A stretch of DNA of 64,000 nt from an uncultured Pelagibacteraceae bacterium (GCA_902591045.1 CACIZC010000002.1:43767-107766), one strand, 5' to 3'; shown: positions 9,882-21,929, counted from the stretch's first letter. Made by a program: numbers and translations. The notes: a model not told the origin generated them from the sequence alone.

Positions 9882-10804
9882 TTTGTTTGCTCATCTCTTG
9901 CATTTTTTAATTTTTTAAAATCTTCGTCTGCATGGTAAGAAGATCTCGTCAATGGAGATGATGCAACTAATAAAAATCCTTTTGATAAAGCAATATTTTT
10001 TAACTCTACAAATTCATGAGGATGGTAATATCTTTGAAGGGGATGATGTTTAGGTGATGGCTGGAGATACTGGCCTATTGTTAAAAAATCAACATTTGCT
10101 GATCTAAGATCATCCATAACTTGTAATATTTCGTTTTTATTTTCACCTAGACCAACCATTAAACCTGATTTAGTAAATATATTAGGTTTAATTTTTTTTG
10201 CAGACTCTAATAGTTTTAAAGATGCAAAATATCTAGATCCAGGTCTAACGGTTAAGTACAGACTTGGAACAGTTTCAATATTATGATTAAAAACATCCGG
10301 TGAAGCTTCCAAAACTTTTTCAAAAGCATTTCCTTTTCTAAGAAAATCTGGTGTTAAAACTTCTATAGTTGTATGAGGATTGTTTTTTTTTGTTTCTAAA
10401 ACAACATCCTTAAAATGATTTGCTCCTCCATCCTTTAAATCATCTCGATCTACCGAAGTAATTACAACATGATTAAGGTTTAATTCTTTTACTGCTTTAG
10501 AAATTTTTATTGGCTCTAAAGAATCCAATTTATTTGGTTTTCCAGTTTTTACATCGCAAAAAGCACACCCTCTAGTACAAATGTCTCCCATAATCATAAA
10601 AGTTGCATGTTTTTTGCTCCAACACTCAGTGATATTTGGACAGTTAGCTTCTTGGCAAACTGTATTAAGTTTATTTCTGTTAACTATTTCTTTGGTTTTA
10701 AAAAATGTTTGTGTATCTAAAATCTTAGAACGTATCCATGATGGTTTTTTCTTAATAGGATTAATTGGCTTTTTAATTTTTTCTGGATGTCTAGGTTTAC
10801 TCAT
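9863..10804 (-). CDS. lipA: Lipoyl synthase
   Basis: [16 protein letters not shown] and radical-SAM [10 protein letters not shown] motifs. Confidence 0.97.
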   Translation of the reverse strand: MSKPRHPEKIKKPINPIKKKPSWIRSKILDTQTFFKTKEIVNRNKLNTVCQEANCPNITECWSKKHATFMIMGDICTRGCAFCDVKTGKPNKLDSLEPIKISKAVKELNLNHVVITSVDRDDLKDGGANHFKDVVLETKKNNPHTTIEVLTPDFLRKGNAFEKVLEASPDVFNHNIETVPSLYLTVRPGSRYFASLKLLESAKKIKPNIFTKSGLMVGLGENKNEILQVMDDLRSANVDFLTIGQYLQPSPKHHPLQRYYHPHEFVELKNIALSKGFLLVASSPLTRSSYHADEDFKKLKNARDEQTKCHTLQ

Positions 10805-11096
10805 TTAATTTTATCAAAATCTCATTCTTTTTTCCAAATTTTAACTTGTCTCTAAGTAAAGTATCTAAAAAATCAAAATTTAAATTATCAGAAAGTAATT
10901 TGTTTTTATTTTCATATGATTTTAATTCATTGTTTAAAAAAACTTGTTGATCTTTTAAATCATTAATCAACTTTTTTTTTTCAAAATATGATATAAGTCC
11001 CCTTTCACCATCCAGTAAATTAAAGGCTATATATAGTAATAAAAAAATATTTAAAAAAAGTAATTTTCTTTTTTTTAAAGTTTGAATAAACCGCAT
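10797..11096 (-). CDS. ftsB: Septum formation initiator FtsB/DivIC family
   Basis: Short protein with one TM then coiled coil; position next to eno. Confidence 0.7.
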   Translation of the reverse strand: MRFIQTLKKRKLLFLNIFLLLYIAFNLLDGERGLISYFEKKKLINDLKDQQVFLNNELKSYENKNKLLSDNLNFDFLDTLLRDKLKFGKKNEILIKLNE

Positions 11097-11098
11097 TA

Positions 11099-12298
11099 CT
11101 ATATTTTAGCCATTTTTGAGGATTTTCCAAGTTCCTCTTCTATCTTTAATAACCGGTTATATTTGGACACCCTCTCAGATCTTGCTAAAGAACCTGTTTT
11201 AATTTGCTGTGAATTTGTAGCCACAGCTAGGTCAGCGATAAAAGTATCTTCTGAGTCACCAGATCTATGTGAAATAATGGTTTTAAAACCACTCCTTTTT
11301 GCCAAACCGATAACTTCTAAAGTTTCGCTCAATGTGCCTATTTGATTTAACTTAACTAATATAGAATTAGCTGATTTATCTTTAATTCCTTTTTGCAGTC
11401 TTTTTATATTTGTTGCAAATAAATCATCGCCCACAATTTGAATATTAGTTTCTTTTGTAAGTTTTTCCCAAGACTCCCAGTCGTCTTCTGAGAAAGGGTC
11501 TTCTATAGACTTAATTGGATATTTTTTAATTAAGTCTATGTAATACTCTACTGTTTTTCCTTTTTTTAATTCATTTGCCGCAACATCTAAACATATAGAA
11601 ACATCTTCTCCGGCTTTCAAATTAGATTTTTCAATTGCTTTTAAAATTAATTTAATTGCTTCTTCATCGTTTTTTAAATTTGGAGCAAAACCACCTTCGT
11701 CGCCAACATTAGTTGTATCGACCATGTTTTTTAAATTTTGGATAACCAAAAAACTTTTTCTTAATGCTTCCGCAAATGATTTTGTTTTTTCAGGCCTAAT
11801 CATAAACTCTTGGATATCTAAATTATTTTTTGCATGAACTCCGCCGTTTATAATATTTAAAAGAGGGACTGGTAAATGATATTCTTTAGATTTTTCTATA
11901 TATTGATAAAGAGGAAGATTGCTTTCTAAAGCAGCAAGCTTACAAGATGCTATCGAAACTGACAATATTGCGTTGGCTCCGAGTTTTTTCTTTTGTTCTG
12001 TGCCATCTAAATCAATTAAAGTTTGGTCTATCTTTTTTTGGTTATTAACATCAATATTTGATAGAGCCTTCGCTATTTGAGTGTTTACATTCTCTATGGC
12101 TTTATAAACGCTTTTCCCTAAATAATTATTATTTTCTTTGTCTCTTAATTCATAAGCTTCATGAGTTCCGGTTGATGCTCCTGAAGGAACGATTGCTGAT
12201 GCAGAATTTCCATTTTCTGAAAACACTTCGGCCTCAACTGTTGGGTTGCCTCTGCTATCAAAAACCTGTCGGCCTTTGATTTTTTTAATTCTTACCAT
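11099..12298 (-). CDS. eno: Enolase (399 aa, C-terminally slightly short)
   Basis: [45 protein letters not shown]. Confidence 0.97.
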   Translation of the reverse strand: MVRIKKIKGRQVFDSRGNPTVEAEVFSENGNSASAIVPSGASTGTHEAYELRDKENNNYLGKSVYKAIENVNTQIAKALSNIDVNNQKKIDQTLIDLDGTEQKKKLGANAILSVSIASCKLAALESNLPLYQYIEKSKEYHLPVPLLNIINGGVHAKNNLDIQEFMIRPEKTKSFAEALRKSFLVIQNLKNMVDTTNVGDEGGFAPNLKNDEEAIKLILKAIEKSNLKAGEDVSICLDVAANELKKGKTVEYYIDLIKKYPIKSIEDPFSEDDWESWEKLTKETNIQIVGDDLFATNIKRLQKGIKDKSANSILVKLNQIGTLSETLEVIGLAKRSGFKTIISHRSGDSEDTFIADLAVATNSQQIKTGSLARSERVSKYNRLLKIEEELGKSSKMAKI

Positions 12299-13118
12299 TC
12301 TTCACTAATTTATCAATTTTAACTAGTTGCTCTAACAAACTAGACATTTTTGATAATGGAACCATATTCGGTCCATCAGATGGTGCATTATCCGGATCAG
12401 GATGTGTCTCCATGAAAACTGCTGCGACCCCAACAGCAATAGCAGCACGTGCAAGATATTCTACAAACTCTCTTTGTCCTCCGCTTTTATCTCCCATTCC
12501 GCCAGGTTGTTGGACAGAATGCGTCGCATCAAAAACTACAGGATAGCCATTCTTCGCCATAATAGGTAAAGATCTCATGTCTGATACTAATGTGTTATAA
12601 CCAAAGCTTGCGCCTCGTTCTGTAACTAAAATATTTGTATTTCCTGACTCAGCAATTTTTTTTGTTACATTAATCATATCCCAAGGAGCTAAGAATTGTC
12701 CTTTCTTGACATTTATAACTTTTCCTGTTTTAGCAGCAGCAATTAATAAATCAGTTTGTCTACATAAAAAAGCTGGTATTTGTAAAACGTCAACATGTTT
12801 TGAAATAATTTCACACTGCTCTGCCGTATGAACATCTGTTAAAACTGGTACACCTACATTTTTTCGAATTTTATCAAAAACTGGAAGGGATTTTTCAAGA
12901 CCGGCTCCTCTTTTACCTTTTAGACTAGTCCTGTTGGCTTTATCGAAGGATGTTTTATAAATTAAACCTATATTAAGTTTTTCTGTAATTTTTTTTAGCT
13001 CAATAGCAACATCTAAAGCATGTTTTTCATTTTCTAATTGGCAAGGTCCCGCAATCAAAGTAAACGGACTTGTATTTGAAATATTTAATTTTCCACATTT
13101 CACAGATTTATTTTCCAT
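12285..13118 (-). CDS. kdsA: 3-deoxy-8-phosphooctulonate synthase
   Basis: [29 protein letters not shown]; start set at MENKSVKCG (13118), the longer ORF overlaps pyrG too far. Confidence 0.95.
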   Translation of the reverse strand: MENKSVKCGKLNISNTSPFTLIAGPCQLENEKHALDVAIELKKITEKLNIGLIYKTSFDKANRTSLKGKRGAGLEKSLPVFDKIRKNVGVPVLTDVHTAEQCEIISKHVDVLQIPAFLCRQTDLLIAAAKTGKVINVKKGQFLAPWDMINVTKKIAESGNTNILVTERGASFGYNTLVSDMRSLPIMAKNGYPVVFDATHSVQQPGGMGDKSGGQREFVEYLARAAIAVGVAAVFMETHPDPDNAPSDGPNMVPLSKMSSLLEQLVKIDKLVKNGKN

Positions 13119-14742
13119 TAATTTTTCCTCCATTGATGCTTGCAGCCTTGATAAAAGATGAAAATAATGGATGTGGTGTAAAGGGTCTTGATTTAAATTC
13201 AGGATGAAATTGAACACCAACAAACCAAGGATGATTTTTTAATTCAATTATTTCTGGAAGCATTCCGTCTGGGGATAGAGCAGAAAAAATTAGTCCTTTT
13301 TTTTCAAAATCATTTTTATATTTTATATTCACTTCATACCTATGTCTGTGTCTTTCTTTAATTTTCTTTTCTGAATATATTTTAGATATCAAAGAATTAT
13401 TTTTTAATACAGCATCATATAAGCCTAATCTCATTGTTCCGCCTAAATTTTTTTCGCTTCCTTTCATTTTTTTCTTCCCTTTGCTCCATTCCTCAAGCAA
13501 TCCAACAACTGGGGTACAATTATTTCCAAACTCACTGGTAGAAGCATTTTTGATATTCAATAAATTTCTAGCGGCTTCAATAACTGCCATTTGCATACCA
13601 AAGCAAATACCAAAGAAAGGTATACTATTCAATCTTGCATATTTTATGGCAGCAATTTTACCTTCGCTGCCTCTTTTTCCAAAACCTCCTGGAATAAGAA
13701 CACCTGTTACATCTTTTAATAACGGTTTTATATTTTCAGGCTTTAAATTTTCTGAGTCTATTCTTTTTAAGTTAACCTTTAAATTATTTGATATTCCACC
13801 GTGAATTAGTGCTTCATCAAGTGACTTATAAGCATCTTTGAGATTAACATATTTTCCTATAATACCTATATTTACATTTCTTTTTGGATTAAGAACTTTT
13901 GTTGTAATATTTTTCCATTTGCTAAGATCAGGTGATTTTTTATTTTTTATATTAAAGTATGATAAAACTTGATCGTCTAGTTTTTCTTTGTGAAAACTAA
14001 TTGGAGCTTCATATATAGTTTTTACGTCTACAGTTTCAATAACATTATCTATATGAACATTACAAAACAAAGATATCTTTTTTCTTTCTGTTTTTGGAAT
14101 TTCTCTTTCTGATCTACAGATTATTATATCTGGTTGGATACCTAAGCTTCTCAACTCTTTAACCGAATGCTGAGTTGGTTTAGTTTTAAGTTCTCCTGAT
14201 GCTTTAAGATAAGGAACTAAAGTAAGATGAATAAACAAACTATTTTTTCTTCCTGTATCATTAGAAAATTGTCTAATTGCTTCAAGGAAAGGTAAGCTTT
14301 CTATATCTCCAACTGTTCCACCAATTTCGCAAATAATAAAATCTTCATTTTTTACATTGTGGGATATAAATTTCTTTATACGATCAGTTACATGAGGAAC
14401 AACTTGAACTGTTCCACCCAAATAATCACCTCTTCTCTCTTTTTTAATTATATCACTATAAATACCACCAGTTGTTATATTGTCTGATTGTGTAGCGGAA
14501 ATTCCTGTAAATCTTTCGTAGTGACCTATATCTAAATCAGTTTCTGCACCATCGTCCGTTACAAAAACTTCCCCGTGTTGAAACGGATTCATAGTCCCGG
14601 GGTCTACATTTAAATAAGGATCTAATTTTCTAACTCTGACTTTATAGCCTCTTAGTTGTAACAAAGATGCTAGCGAAGCTGATGAGAGTCCTTTTCCTAG
14701 TGATGAGACCACGCCGCCAGTGACAAATACATATCGCGCCAT
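13108..14742 (-). CDS. pyrG: CTP synthase
   Basis: [19 protein letters not shown]; GATase FFGICFGMQ. Confidence 0.98.
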   Translation of the reverse strand: MARYVFVTGGVVSSLGKGLSSASLASLLQLRGYKVRVRKLDPYLNVDPGTMNPFQHGEVFVTDDGAETDLDIGHYERFTGISATQSDNITTGGIYSDIIKKERRGDYLGGTVQVVPHVTDRIKKFISHNVKNEDFIICEIGGTVGDIESLPFLEAIRQFSNDTGRKNSLFIHLTLVPYLKASGELKTKPTQHSVKELRSLGIQPDIIICRSEREIPKTERKKISLFCNVHIDNVIETVDVKTIYEAPISFHKEKLDDQVLSYFNIKNKKSPDLSKWKNITTKVLNPKRNVNIGIIGKYVNLKDAYKSLDEALIHGGISNNLKVNLKRIDSENLKPENIKPLLKDVTGVLIPGGFGKRGSEGKIAAIKYARLNSIPFFGICFGMQMAVIEAARNLLNIKNASTSEFGNNCTPVVGLLEEWSKGKKKMKGSEKNLGGTMRLGLYDAVLKNNSLISKIYSEKKIKERHRHRYEVNIKYKNDFEKKGLIFSALSPDGMLPEIIELKNHPWFVGVQFHPEFKSRPFTPHPLFSSFIKAASINGGKINGK

Positions 14743-14781
14743 GGAAGTATGTTATATCTGGTTTTCTTTAAAAAATAAAGT

Positions 14782-15090
14782 TTATTTTTCAGAATCTGGA
14801 ATTTTTGGCGTTTTTGAATCTTTTTCTTCTTCTACTTTTTCAATAACAGATTGGGTTTCCTCTAGATCTCCTCTTGATAACACAACAAGTGATATACTTG
14901 AAATTATGAATAAAGCTGCAATTATACCTGTAGATTTGGTTAAAAAATTTCCAACCGCTCTAGTTGAAGCAAAATTTTCTTGTTGTGAGACTCCTAAACC
15001 TAATGCTCCACCTTCAGATCTTTGAAGTAAAATAATAAGTATCAAAACTACTGCGAGAACTACATTTGCTACTATTAAAGCTGTTTCCAT
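14782..15090 (-). CDS. secG: Preprotein translocase subunit SecG
   Basis: LIILLQRSEGGALGLG motif, two TMs. Confidence 0.92.
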   Translation of the reverse strand: METALIVANVVLAVVLILIILLQRSEGGALGLGVSQQENFASTRAVGNFLTKSTGIIAALFIISSISLVVLSRGDLEETQSVIEKVEEEKDSKTPKIPDSEK

Positions 15091-15095
15091 AGAGG

Positions 15096-15845
15096 TTATG
15101 TATAGAAATTTTTTATTATATCAATAAAATTTTTTGAAGATTTTGAAGCACCACCAATTAAAAAACCGTCTAATTCATTAATAGATCTGAATATACCCAC
15201 TGTGGTTTTATCTACTGATCCACCGTAAAGCAATTTTGGATTAAATTTTAGCCTATATTTCTGTTTAATAAATTTTTTTATAGCTAAAGCATTTTTTTTT
15301 AACTCTTGATGTGATGGAACTTTGCCAGTTCCTATTGACCATATAGGTTCATATGCAATAATTATTTTTCTAAAATTATACTTTTTCATTATAGAATTTG
15401 AAATTTGCTTTTTAAGTGTTTTTAAAGTCATTTTTTTTCTTTTTTGTTTTTGATTTTCCCCTATACATAAAATTACATTAAAGTTATTTTTTAAAGCTAA
15501 AGATACTTTGTTTTTGATAATTTCTTCAGTTTCGCCTGATGCTCTACTTTCCGAGTGTCCAATAATAATATAACTAACTCCAAGCTTTCTAATCATAAAA
15601 GGACTAACGAATCCTGTGTGTGCTCCATAATTATCCTGATGATAAGAATTTTGTGCAGATATAAGAATTTTTTTATTTTTGAATCTTTTGGAAAAATCCT
15701 GCAAAAGAGTTAATGGTGGTGCCATCACTATTTTATATTTTTTGTTACTTTTTTTATCTTTCAGATAGTATTGGTTTATTTTGTCTAAAATTTTAAACGA
15801 GCTAGGAATTCCAAACATTTTCCAATTACCTATAAAATATCTCAT
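15096..15845 (-). CDS. tpiA: Triosephosphate isomerase
   Basis: GNWKMFG, IIGHSESR, AYEPIWSIGTG, LYGGSV; start could be 15857 (MTNQMRYF). Confidence 0.95.
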   Translation of the reverse strand: MRYFIGNWKMFGIPSSFKILDKINQYYLKDKKSNKKYKIVMAPPLTLLQDFSKRFKNKKILISAQNSYHQDNYGAHTGFVSPFMIRKLGVSYIIIGHSESRASGETEEIIKNKVSLALKNNFNVILCIGENQKQKRKKMTLKTLKKQISNSIMKKYNFRKIIIAYEPIWSIGTGKVPSHQELKKNALAIKKFIKQKYRLKFNPKLLYGGSVDKTTVGIFRSINELDGFLIGGASKSSKNFIDIIKNFYT

Positions 15846-15918
15846 TTGATTAGTCATAATTGTGACTTTACTTATAGATTTTTCAATATATTTAATTTAA
15901 ATTTCATAAATTAAATTT

Positions 15919-17376
15919 ATGCTTGCATCAATAAGAAAATTTTCAAAATCGTTTTTAGCTAAGATTTTTATAGCAATTATAGCTCTACCTTTCATTATGT
16001 GGGGTATGGGAGATGTATTTAGATCTGGAAAGCAAAATGTTTTAGTAGAAATAAACAGTGAAAAGATTAATGCGCAAGAATTTGTGAATTATATTCAAAA
16101 AATCAATCTAAAAAAAAATGAAATTGAATCAATCGGAAAATCTCGAATATTTGATCAAATTTTAACAAACTATATCAGTGAAAAAATAATCGATCTAGAA
16201 ACTAAAAAAAAAGGAATAAAGTTAACTGATAGATCATTAAAAGATATTCTTGTTAATGACAAGGAATTTGAAAAAGATGGCAAATTCTCAAGAACTAAAT
16301 ATGAAAAGTTTTTATTAAAAAATAATTTTGCTGCACCGTCATTTGAAAGAAGAATAGAAAATATGGAATTGAAAGGTCAATTACTAACTTATTATAGCGG
16401 GGGGATTAAGTTACCTAATTTTATAATTAATAATCTCTACAAAAAGGAAAAGCAAATTAAAGAGTTAGAATATATAAATTTAAACGACATCTATGATAAA
16501 AAAATTATATCTAAAGATGAAATCAAAGATTATTATGAAAAAAGCAAAGATTTGTTTAAAGAAAAATTCTTTAAATTTAACTACGTTAAGCTCACTCCTA
16601 AAATTCTAACTGAAAAAAATGATTTTGATGAGGATTTTTTTAAAAGACTTGATTCTATAGAAAATGAAATATTGGATGGAAAAACTTTTGAAGTTATAAC
16701 AAAAGATTTTAAGAAAAACGTTGTAAATACAAATTTTATTAATTCTAGAAATAAAAACCTAGATGGAAAACTTGAAGAAAATATAGATAAAAAACTTATT
16801 AACAAAATCTTTTTAATTAAAAATCAAAATATTCCTGAATTATTAAATTTTGATGACAATTACTACATTGTCGAAGTTCTTGAAGAAAAAACTAACTTTA
16901 TTTCTTTAAATGATTCAGATCTGTTAAAAACAATAAAGAAACAAATTGCAATAACTTTTGCGATCAAAGAAAATAAAAAAATTTTGGATCTTATAAATGA
17001 TAATAAATTTAACAAAAATAAGATGGCTGAGTTTTCAAATAAAAATAAAGCTAAAATCTCACTTATCACAATAAATGGTTTGCGTGATGAAAAAAAATTT
17101 AATTCTATTTTGAGAAAAGAAATTTATAATTATAGAAAAGGACAAATTTTTTTATTGTCTGATAATAGTTTCCAAAAAAATTATTTGATAAGGGTTGCTG
17201 ATGAAAAAAATATTAAAATTAACACAAATGACAAGGAGTACGACGAATATATAAAAAAGGCTAGCTCAGAATACATTGCTAGAGTTTATAAATCCTATGA
17301 TAAGTATATTAACAATAAATATAAAATTGAAATAAATGATAAAGTTGTTGAAAGGCTAAAAAACTCATTTCAATGA
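15919..17376 (+). CDS. SurA/PpiD-type peptidyl-prolyl isomerase-like periplasmic chaperone
   Basis: N-terminal TM then SurA_N-like helical region; sits upstream of trpE as in other alphaproteobacteria. Confidence 0.75.
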   Translation: MLASIRKFSKSFLAKIFIAIIALPFIMWGMGDVFRSGKQNVLVEINSEKINAQEFVNYIQKINLKKNEIESIGKSRIFDQILTNYISEKIIDLETKKKGIKLTDRSLKDILVNDKEFEKDGKFSRTKYEKFLLKNNFAAPSFERRIENMELKGQLLTYYSGGIKLPNFIINNLYKKEKQIKELEYINLNDIYDKKIISKDEIKDYYEKSKDLFKEKFFKFNYVKLTPKILTEKNDFDEDFFKRLDSIENEILDGKTFEVITKDFKKNVVNTNFINSRNKNLDGKLEENIDKKLINKIFLIKNQNIPELLNFDDNYYIVEVLEEKTNFISLNDSDLLKTIKKQIAITFAIKENKKILDLINDNKFNKNKMAEFSNKNKAKISLITINGLRDEKKFNSILRKEIYNYRKGQIFLLSDNSFQKNYLIRVADEKNIKINTNDKEYDEYIKKASSEYIARVYKSYDKYINNKYKIEINDKVVERLKNSFQ

Positions 17377-18830
17377 AATTAAGTTCAAGTTTATCTGATT
17401 TTACAAAGTTACATAAAAAAAAAATTAATCAAACAATCTATCACTCATATAGCTGTAAACATTATTCTTTTGTTGAAAATCTTTACAAATTTATACTTAT
17501 AAAAAAAAATAGCTTTATTTTTGAATCTATTGAAAAAGGTATAATTAGAGGTCGTTATACAATAATTGGTTTTAATCCTGATAGAATTTACAATATAAAA
17601 AATAACAAAATAACTATTGATAATTTCAAAAAGAAGAAGATTATTAAAGAAAATGTACTAACATTTTTGAATAATCTACTTAAAAATTTCAAAGTCAATT
17701 CTAACAAGAAACTTCCAAGAATGGCCTCTATGCTTGTGGGATATTTTTCATATGACATAATTAGATTAATAGAAAAAATACCAAATAATTGTAAAAATGA
17801 TCTGGATATACCAGATATACGACTCATGAGGCCAAAAAATTTAATTATCTACGACAATGTTGAAAAAAGAATATTTTTTATTGAAAATATTTACAAAGAA
17901 CAAAACATCTCTAATTACAAACTTGAATATGAAAAAATTAAAAATAGTTTTAAAGACTTTAAAAGTTTTGGAAATATAAAACTTCCAACAAATTTTCATA
18001 AAAATAAAAATAAAATTAAAGTTAAATCAAATATATCAAAGTCAAAATTTAAAAATATAGTTAGGAAAGCAAAAAAGTACATTAAGGACGGCGATATTTT
18101 TCAAGTTGTACTAAGCCAAAGATTTGAGGCCCAAATAGAAAAACCTCCCTTGGAGATTTATAATGCTCTTAGAGTTTTAAATCCCTCACCATTTATGTTT
18201 TATTTCAACTTTAATGATTTCCAAGTTTTAGGAAGCAGTCCTGAAATCTTGGTAAGACTATTAAATGGAGAAGTTACAATAAGACCAATAGCAGGTACCA
18301 GACCCAGGGGGAAAAATAAGTCGCATGACAAGAAATTAACTTTGGAATTGTTAAAAGATCCAAAAGAATTAGCTGAACATTTAATGCTTTTAGATCTTGG
18401 AAGAAATGATGTGGGCAAAGTTTCTGATAAAAATAGTGTAAAAGTTACTGAAAAATTTAAAGTAGAAAAATATTCCCATGTAATGCACATCGTTTCCAAT
18501 GTCACGGGTAGATTGGCAAAAAAAATTTCACTTTTTGAAACGTTTTTGGCTGGTTTTCCCGCTGGTACAGTTAGTGGAGCTCCAAAAATAAGGGCAATGG
18601 AAATTATAGATGAGTTAGAAGATTCTAAAAGAAAACTTTATGCTGGAGGTATTGGATATTTTACATCAAAACAAGATTTTGATACGTGCATAGCTTTGAG
18701 GACAGCACTTATAAAAAATAAAAAGATATATGTGCAGTCTGGAGCTGGAATTGTTGCGGATAGCAATCCTAATAATGAATTTAAAGAAACTGTTAATAAA
18801 GCGCAGGCTTTGTTAAACGCTATAAAATAA
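17373..18830 (+). CDS. trpE: Anthranilate synthase component I
   Basis: DGDIFQVVLSQRF, GSSPEILVR, RPIAGTRPRG, AGFPAGTVSGAPKIRAMEIIDELE. Confidence 0.97.
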   Translation: MKLSSSLSDFTKLHKKKINQTIYHSYSCKHYSFVENLYKFILIKKNSFIFESIEKGIIRGRYTIIGFNPDRIYNIKNNKITIDNFKKKKIIKENVLTFLNNLLKNFKVNSNKKLPRMASMLVGYFSYDIIRLIEKIPNNCKNDLDIPDIRLMRPKNLIIYDNVEKRIFFIENIYKEQNISNYKLEYEKIKNSFKDFKSFGNIKLPTNFHKNKNKIKVKSNISKSKFKNIVRKAKKYIKDGDIFQVVLSQRFEAQIEKPPLEIYNALRVLNPSPFMFYFNFNDFQVLGSSPEILVRLLNGEVTIRPIAGTRPRGKNKSHDKKLTLELLKDPKELAEHLMLLDLGRNDVGKVSDKNSVKVTEKFKVEKYSHVMHIVSNVTGRLAKKISLFETFLAGFPAGTVSGAPKIRAMEIIDELEDSKRKLYAGGIGYFTSKQDFDTCIALRTALIKNKKIYVQSGAGIVADSNPNNEFKETVNKAQALLNAIK

Positions 18831-19400
18831 ATGAAAACTCTATTAATAGATAATTACGATAGTTTTACTTACAATCTTTTTCACTACCTGCTTGCAGCAA
18901 AATGTAAAGTTGAAGTGATAAGAAATGATAAAACTACCTCGAAAGAAATTTTAAGAAAAAAATACAAGAAGATTGTAATTTCACCAGGCCCCGGAAATCC
19001 TAGCCAAGCAGGAAATTGCTTAAAAATTGTTAAAGATCTATCTCCCAAAATACCCATACTTGGGGTCTGTTTGGGACATCAGGTAATTGGCCAAGCATTT
19101 GGGGCTAAAATAATAAATGCAAAGAAAATTATGCATGGAAAAACAAGTAAAATTTCTCATAACAAAATTGGAATTTTTAAAGGCGTAAAGAACAATCTAG
19201 TGGGAACTAGGTATCACAGTCTTATAATTGATAGAAATACACTAAATAAAGATTTTATAATTACAGCTAAAACAAAAAATAATGTAATAATGGGAATTAT
19301 GCATAAAAAATACAACTTACATGGTGTGCAATTTCACCCTGAAAGTATAAGCACTAAGGAGGGCATGAAATTAATCAAAAACTTTTTAAATTATAAATAA
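18831..19400 (+). CDS. trpG: Anthranilate synthase component II (glutamine amidotransferase)
   Basis: LLIDNYDSFTYNL, ISPGPGNP, GVCLGHQ, GVQFHPESI. Confidence 0.97.
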   Translation: MKTLLIDNYDSFTYNLFHYLLAAKCKVEVIRNDKTTSKEILRKKYKKIVISPGPGNPSQAGNCLKIVKDLSPKIPILGVCLGHQVIGQAFGAKIINAKKIMHGKTSKISHNKIGIFKGVKNNLVGTRYHSLIIDRNTLNKDFIITAKTKNNVIMGIMHKKYNLHGVQFHPESISTKEGMKLIKNFLNYK

Positions 19401-19401
19401 A

Positions 19402-20394
19402 ATGGATAAAATTATAAAAAAACTAAAAAATAAACAAAATTTAAGTTTTGAAGAAAGTAAATCTGCTTTTGAAAGCATGATGTCTGGCAAAGTTAATGAA
19501 GAACAAATTCATGAGTTTTTGATCTCTTCTTCTGCTAAAGGAGAAACGTCTGATGAAATTGCAGGTGGTGTTTATATTTTGCGAGAGAAAGCAAATAAAG
19601 TAAATGTACCGAATAATACTGTAGATACATGTGGTACTGGAGGAGATGGAAAGAATACACTAAATATTTCTACTGCTGCAGCGCTATTACTATCTAGCTT
19701 TGGAGTAAAAGTAGCTAAACACGGCAATAAATCTGTTTCTTCAAAATGTGGGTCTGCTGATGTTTTAGAAAAATTAAATATAAGTATTGCTCTCGGTCCC
19801 AAAGAAGTAGAAACAAGTATAAACAATAACAACTTTGGATTTATGTTTGCTCCAGGTTATCACTCAGCTATGAAATACGTTGGACCAGTAAGAAAAAAAA
19901 TTGGAAAAAGAACTATATTTAATTTAATTGGACCATTAAGTAACCCAGCAAAAGTAAAAAGACAAGTTGTTGGGGTTTTTGATAAAAAATTGCTTAAAGT
20001 TTTTGCTGAAGCACTTAAAAATTTGAATTTAAAAAAAGCATTGATTGTAAATAGTCAAGATGGACTTGATGAAATTTCTCCATACGCAAACACAGATATT
20101 GTTGAGCTTAGTGATGGAAAAATTAAAGAATCTATTTTAAGTCCAAAAGATTTAGGTATTAAAGCAGATAATTTTGATAATATTGTTGGAAAAGGTCCTG
20201 AATATAATGCGGAAAAAATAAAAGAAATATTTGAAGGAAAAAATAATGATTTTTCTATTGCTGTCTGTCTAAATGCTGCCGCTGGTTTACTTGTGGCAGA
20301 AAAATTAAACTCCTTTAAAGAAGGGTATGAAGAATTAAGAAAACATATCCTCTCAGGAAAAGTTATTAATCATATTTCGAAACTTATGAAATGA
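19402..20394 (+). CDS. trpD: Anthranilate phosphoribosyltransferase
   Basis: DTCGTGGDG, KHGNKSVSSKCGSADVLE, FNLIGPLSNPA. Confidence 0.97.
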   Translation: MDKIIKKLKNKQNLSFEESKSAFESMMSGKVNEEQIHEFLISSSAKGETSDEIAGGVYILREKANKVNVPNNTVDTCGTGGDGKNTLNISTAAALLLSSFGVKVAKHGNKSVSSKCGSADVLEKLNISIALGPKEVETSINNNNFGFMFAPGYHSAMKYVGPVRKKIGKRTIFNLIGPLSNPAKVKRQVVGVFDKKLLKVFAEALKNLNLKKALIVNSQDGLDEISPYANTDIVELSDGKIKESILSPKDLGIKADNFDNIVGKGPEYNAEKIKEIFEGKNNDFSIAVCLNAAAGLLVAEKLNSFKEGYEELRKHILSGKVINHISKLMK

Positions 20395-21185
20395 GCAATA
20401 CTCTCGAGAGAATAATTTCGGATAAGAAAAATAATGTAGAAAAGTATAAAAACTCTTTTACAGTTGACAGTCTTAAAAAAAAAATAGATTCGTATAAAAA
20501 TTACTTAGATTTTAAGGATAAATTAAATAATAATAAGATCTCTGTTATCGCTGAAATAAAAAAATCAAGTCCATCTGCAGGAGTTATTATACAAAATTAT
20601 GAACCTAAAATTATTGCGAAACAATACTTAGAATCTGGGGCAGATTGTCTTTCTATCTTGACGGAAGAAAATTATTTTAAAGGAAAACTAGAGCATATTC
20701 ATGAAGTTAAAGAAGAGATAAAATTACCTGTTTTGTGTAAAGATTTTTTTATAGATTCTTACCAGGTTTATCTTGCTAGAAGTTTTGGTGCAGATGCTAT
20801 TCTGATTATTTTATCAGCAATTAATGAAAAAATTGCCAAAGAGATTTACAATACTGCTGAAGAATTAAACATGAACACAATAGTCGAAGTGCATACTGAG
20901 GAAGAGGCAAGAAATGCGCTTAATTTTAAAAATGCAATAATTGGAATTAATAATAGAAACCTTAAAACTTTGAAAACAAACATTAAAACAACTTATGATT
21001 TACACAAAGTTTTGATGAATCATTCTGGTCCACTTATCTGTGAAAGCGGAATAAAATCAGAAAATGAAGTGAAAGAAATAGTAAAAAAAACAAAAATAAA
21101 CAACTTCCTTATTGGTGAATCACTTCTTAGGGATCTAGACAAAAACTCATCTCTATTAAAAAGAATCGTTCAAATAAACAGGTAA
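20391..21185 (+). CDS. trpC: Indole-3-glycerol phosphate synthase
   Basis: VIAEIKKSSPSAG, LTEENYFKG, LCKDFFID, IGINNRNLKT. Confidence 0.97.
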   Translation: MSNTLERIISDKKNNVEKYKNSFTVDSLKKKIDSYKNYLDFKDKLNNNKISVIAEIKKSSPSAGVIIQNYEPKIIAKQYLESGADCLSILTEENYFKGKLEHIHEVKEEIKLPVLCKDFFIDSYQVYLARSFGADAILIILSAINEKIAKEIYNTAEELNMNTIVEVHTEEEARNALNFKNAIIGINNRNLKTLKTNIKTTYDLHKVLMNHSGPLICESGIKSENEVKEIVKKTKINNFLIGESLLRDLDKNSSLLKRIVQINR

Positions 21186-21217
21186 TTCAAGGTTAATTTG
21201 GCGTTGATATTATAGTA

Positions 21218-21232
21218 GAACTTTTGTAGAAC
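21218..21232 (+). promoter_or_regulatory. SOS box (alphaproteobacterial LexA operator) upstream of lexA
   Basis: GAACTTTTGTAGAAC = GAAC-N7-GAAC, 5 bp upstream of the first lexA ATG. Confidence 0.85.
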
Positions 21233-21236
21233 ATAG

Positions 21237-21929
21237 ATGTACGAGATTTGTTCTATGCTTACAAAAAAACAAAAAAACTTATTAATTTTTATTAATAAAA
21301 AAATTAGATCAACTGGTGTATCTCCTTCTTATGAGGAAATGAAAAATTCACTCAACCTTAAGTCGAAATCTGGAATTCATCGACTAATATCAGCATTAGA
21401 AGAAAGAGGGTTTATAAAAAGATTGGCCCACAAAGCAAGAGCGCTCGAAGTAATCAAGCTTCCTGAAAACGCAAGTGCACATGATTTGTTTAATACTTTT
21501 ACCCCAAGTGTAATCAAGGGTGGTTTAGATAAAAACGCTGGAAAATCTAGTAAAGTTTCAGTTCTTGGTTCAATAGCGGCAGGTACGCCTATAGAAGCAA
21601 TACAACAAGAAGTTGACAAGATTAATTTACCTGCTGACTTTAATAAAAATGATGATCACTTTGGATTAAGAGTTAAAGGTGACTCTATGATCGAAGCAGG
21701 GATTAATGACGGTGATACAGTAATTATTAAAAAAAGCTCTACTGCAGACAATGGTCAAATAGCTGTAGTTTTGATTGATAATGAGGAAGCAACTTTAAAA
21801 AGAATTAGAAAAAAAGGAAATACGATTGCTCTCGAGAGTGCCAACAAGAAATACGGCACAAAAATATACGCAGCAAAAAGAATTAAGATTCAAGGAAAAT
21901 TGATTTCTTTATATAGAAACTTCAATTAA
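21237..21929 (+). CDS. lexA: LexA repressor (start may be 21255)
   Basis: wHTH N-terminus, [10 protein letters not shown] Ala-Gly cleavage site, catalytic [13 protein letters not shown] and [10 protein letters not shown] lysine. Confidence 0.96.
   Translation: MYEICSMLTKKQKNLLIFINKKIRSTGVSPSYEEMKNSLNLKSKSGIHRLISALEERGFIKRLAHKARALEVIKLPENASAHDLFNTFTPSVIKGGLDKNAGKSSKVSVLGSIAAGTPIEAIQQEVDKINLPADFNKNDDHFGLRVKGDSMIEAGINDGDTVIIKKSSTADNGQIAVVLIDNEEATLKRIRKKGNTIALESANKKYGTKIYAAKRIKIQGKLISLYRNFN

Noticed and set aside
13119-13223. N-terminal extension of the kdsA ORF
   Set aside because: Overlaps the conserved pyrG C-terminus; MENKSVKCG start is more plausible.
13481-13804. 107-aa ORF antisense to pyrG
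   Set aside because: Opposite strand of a conserved gene, no family features.
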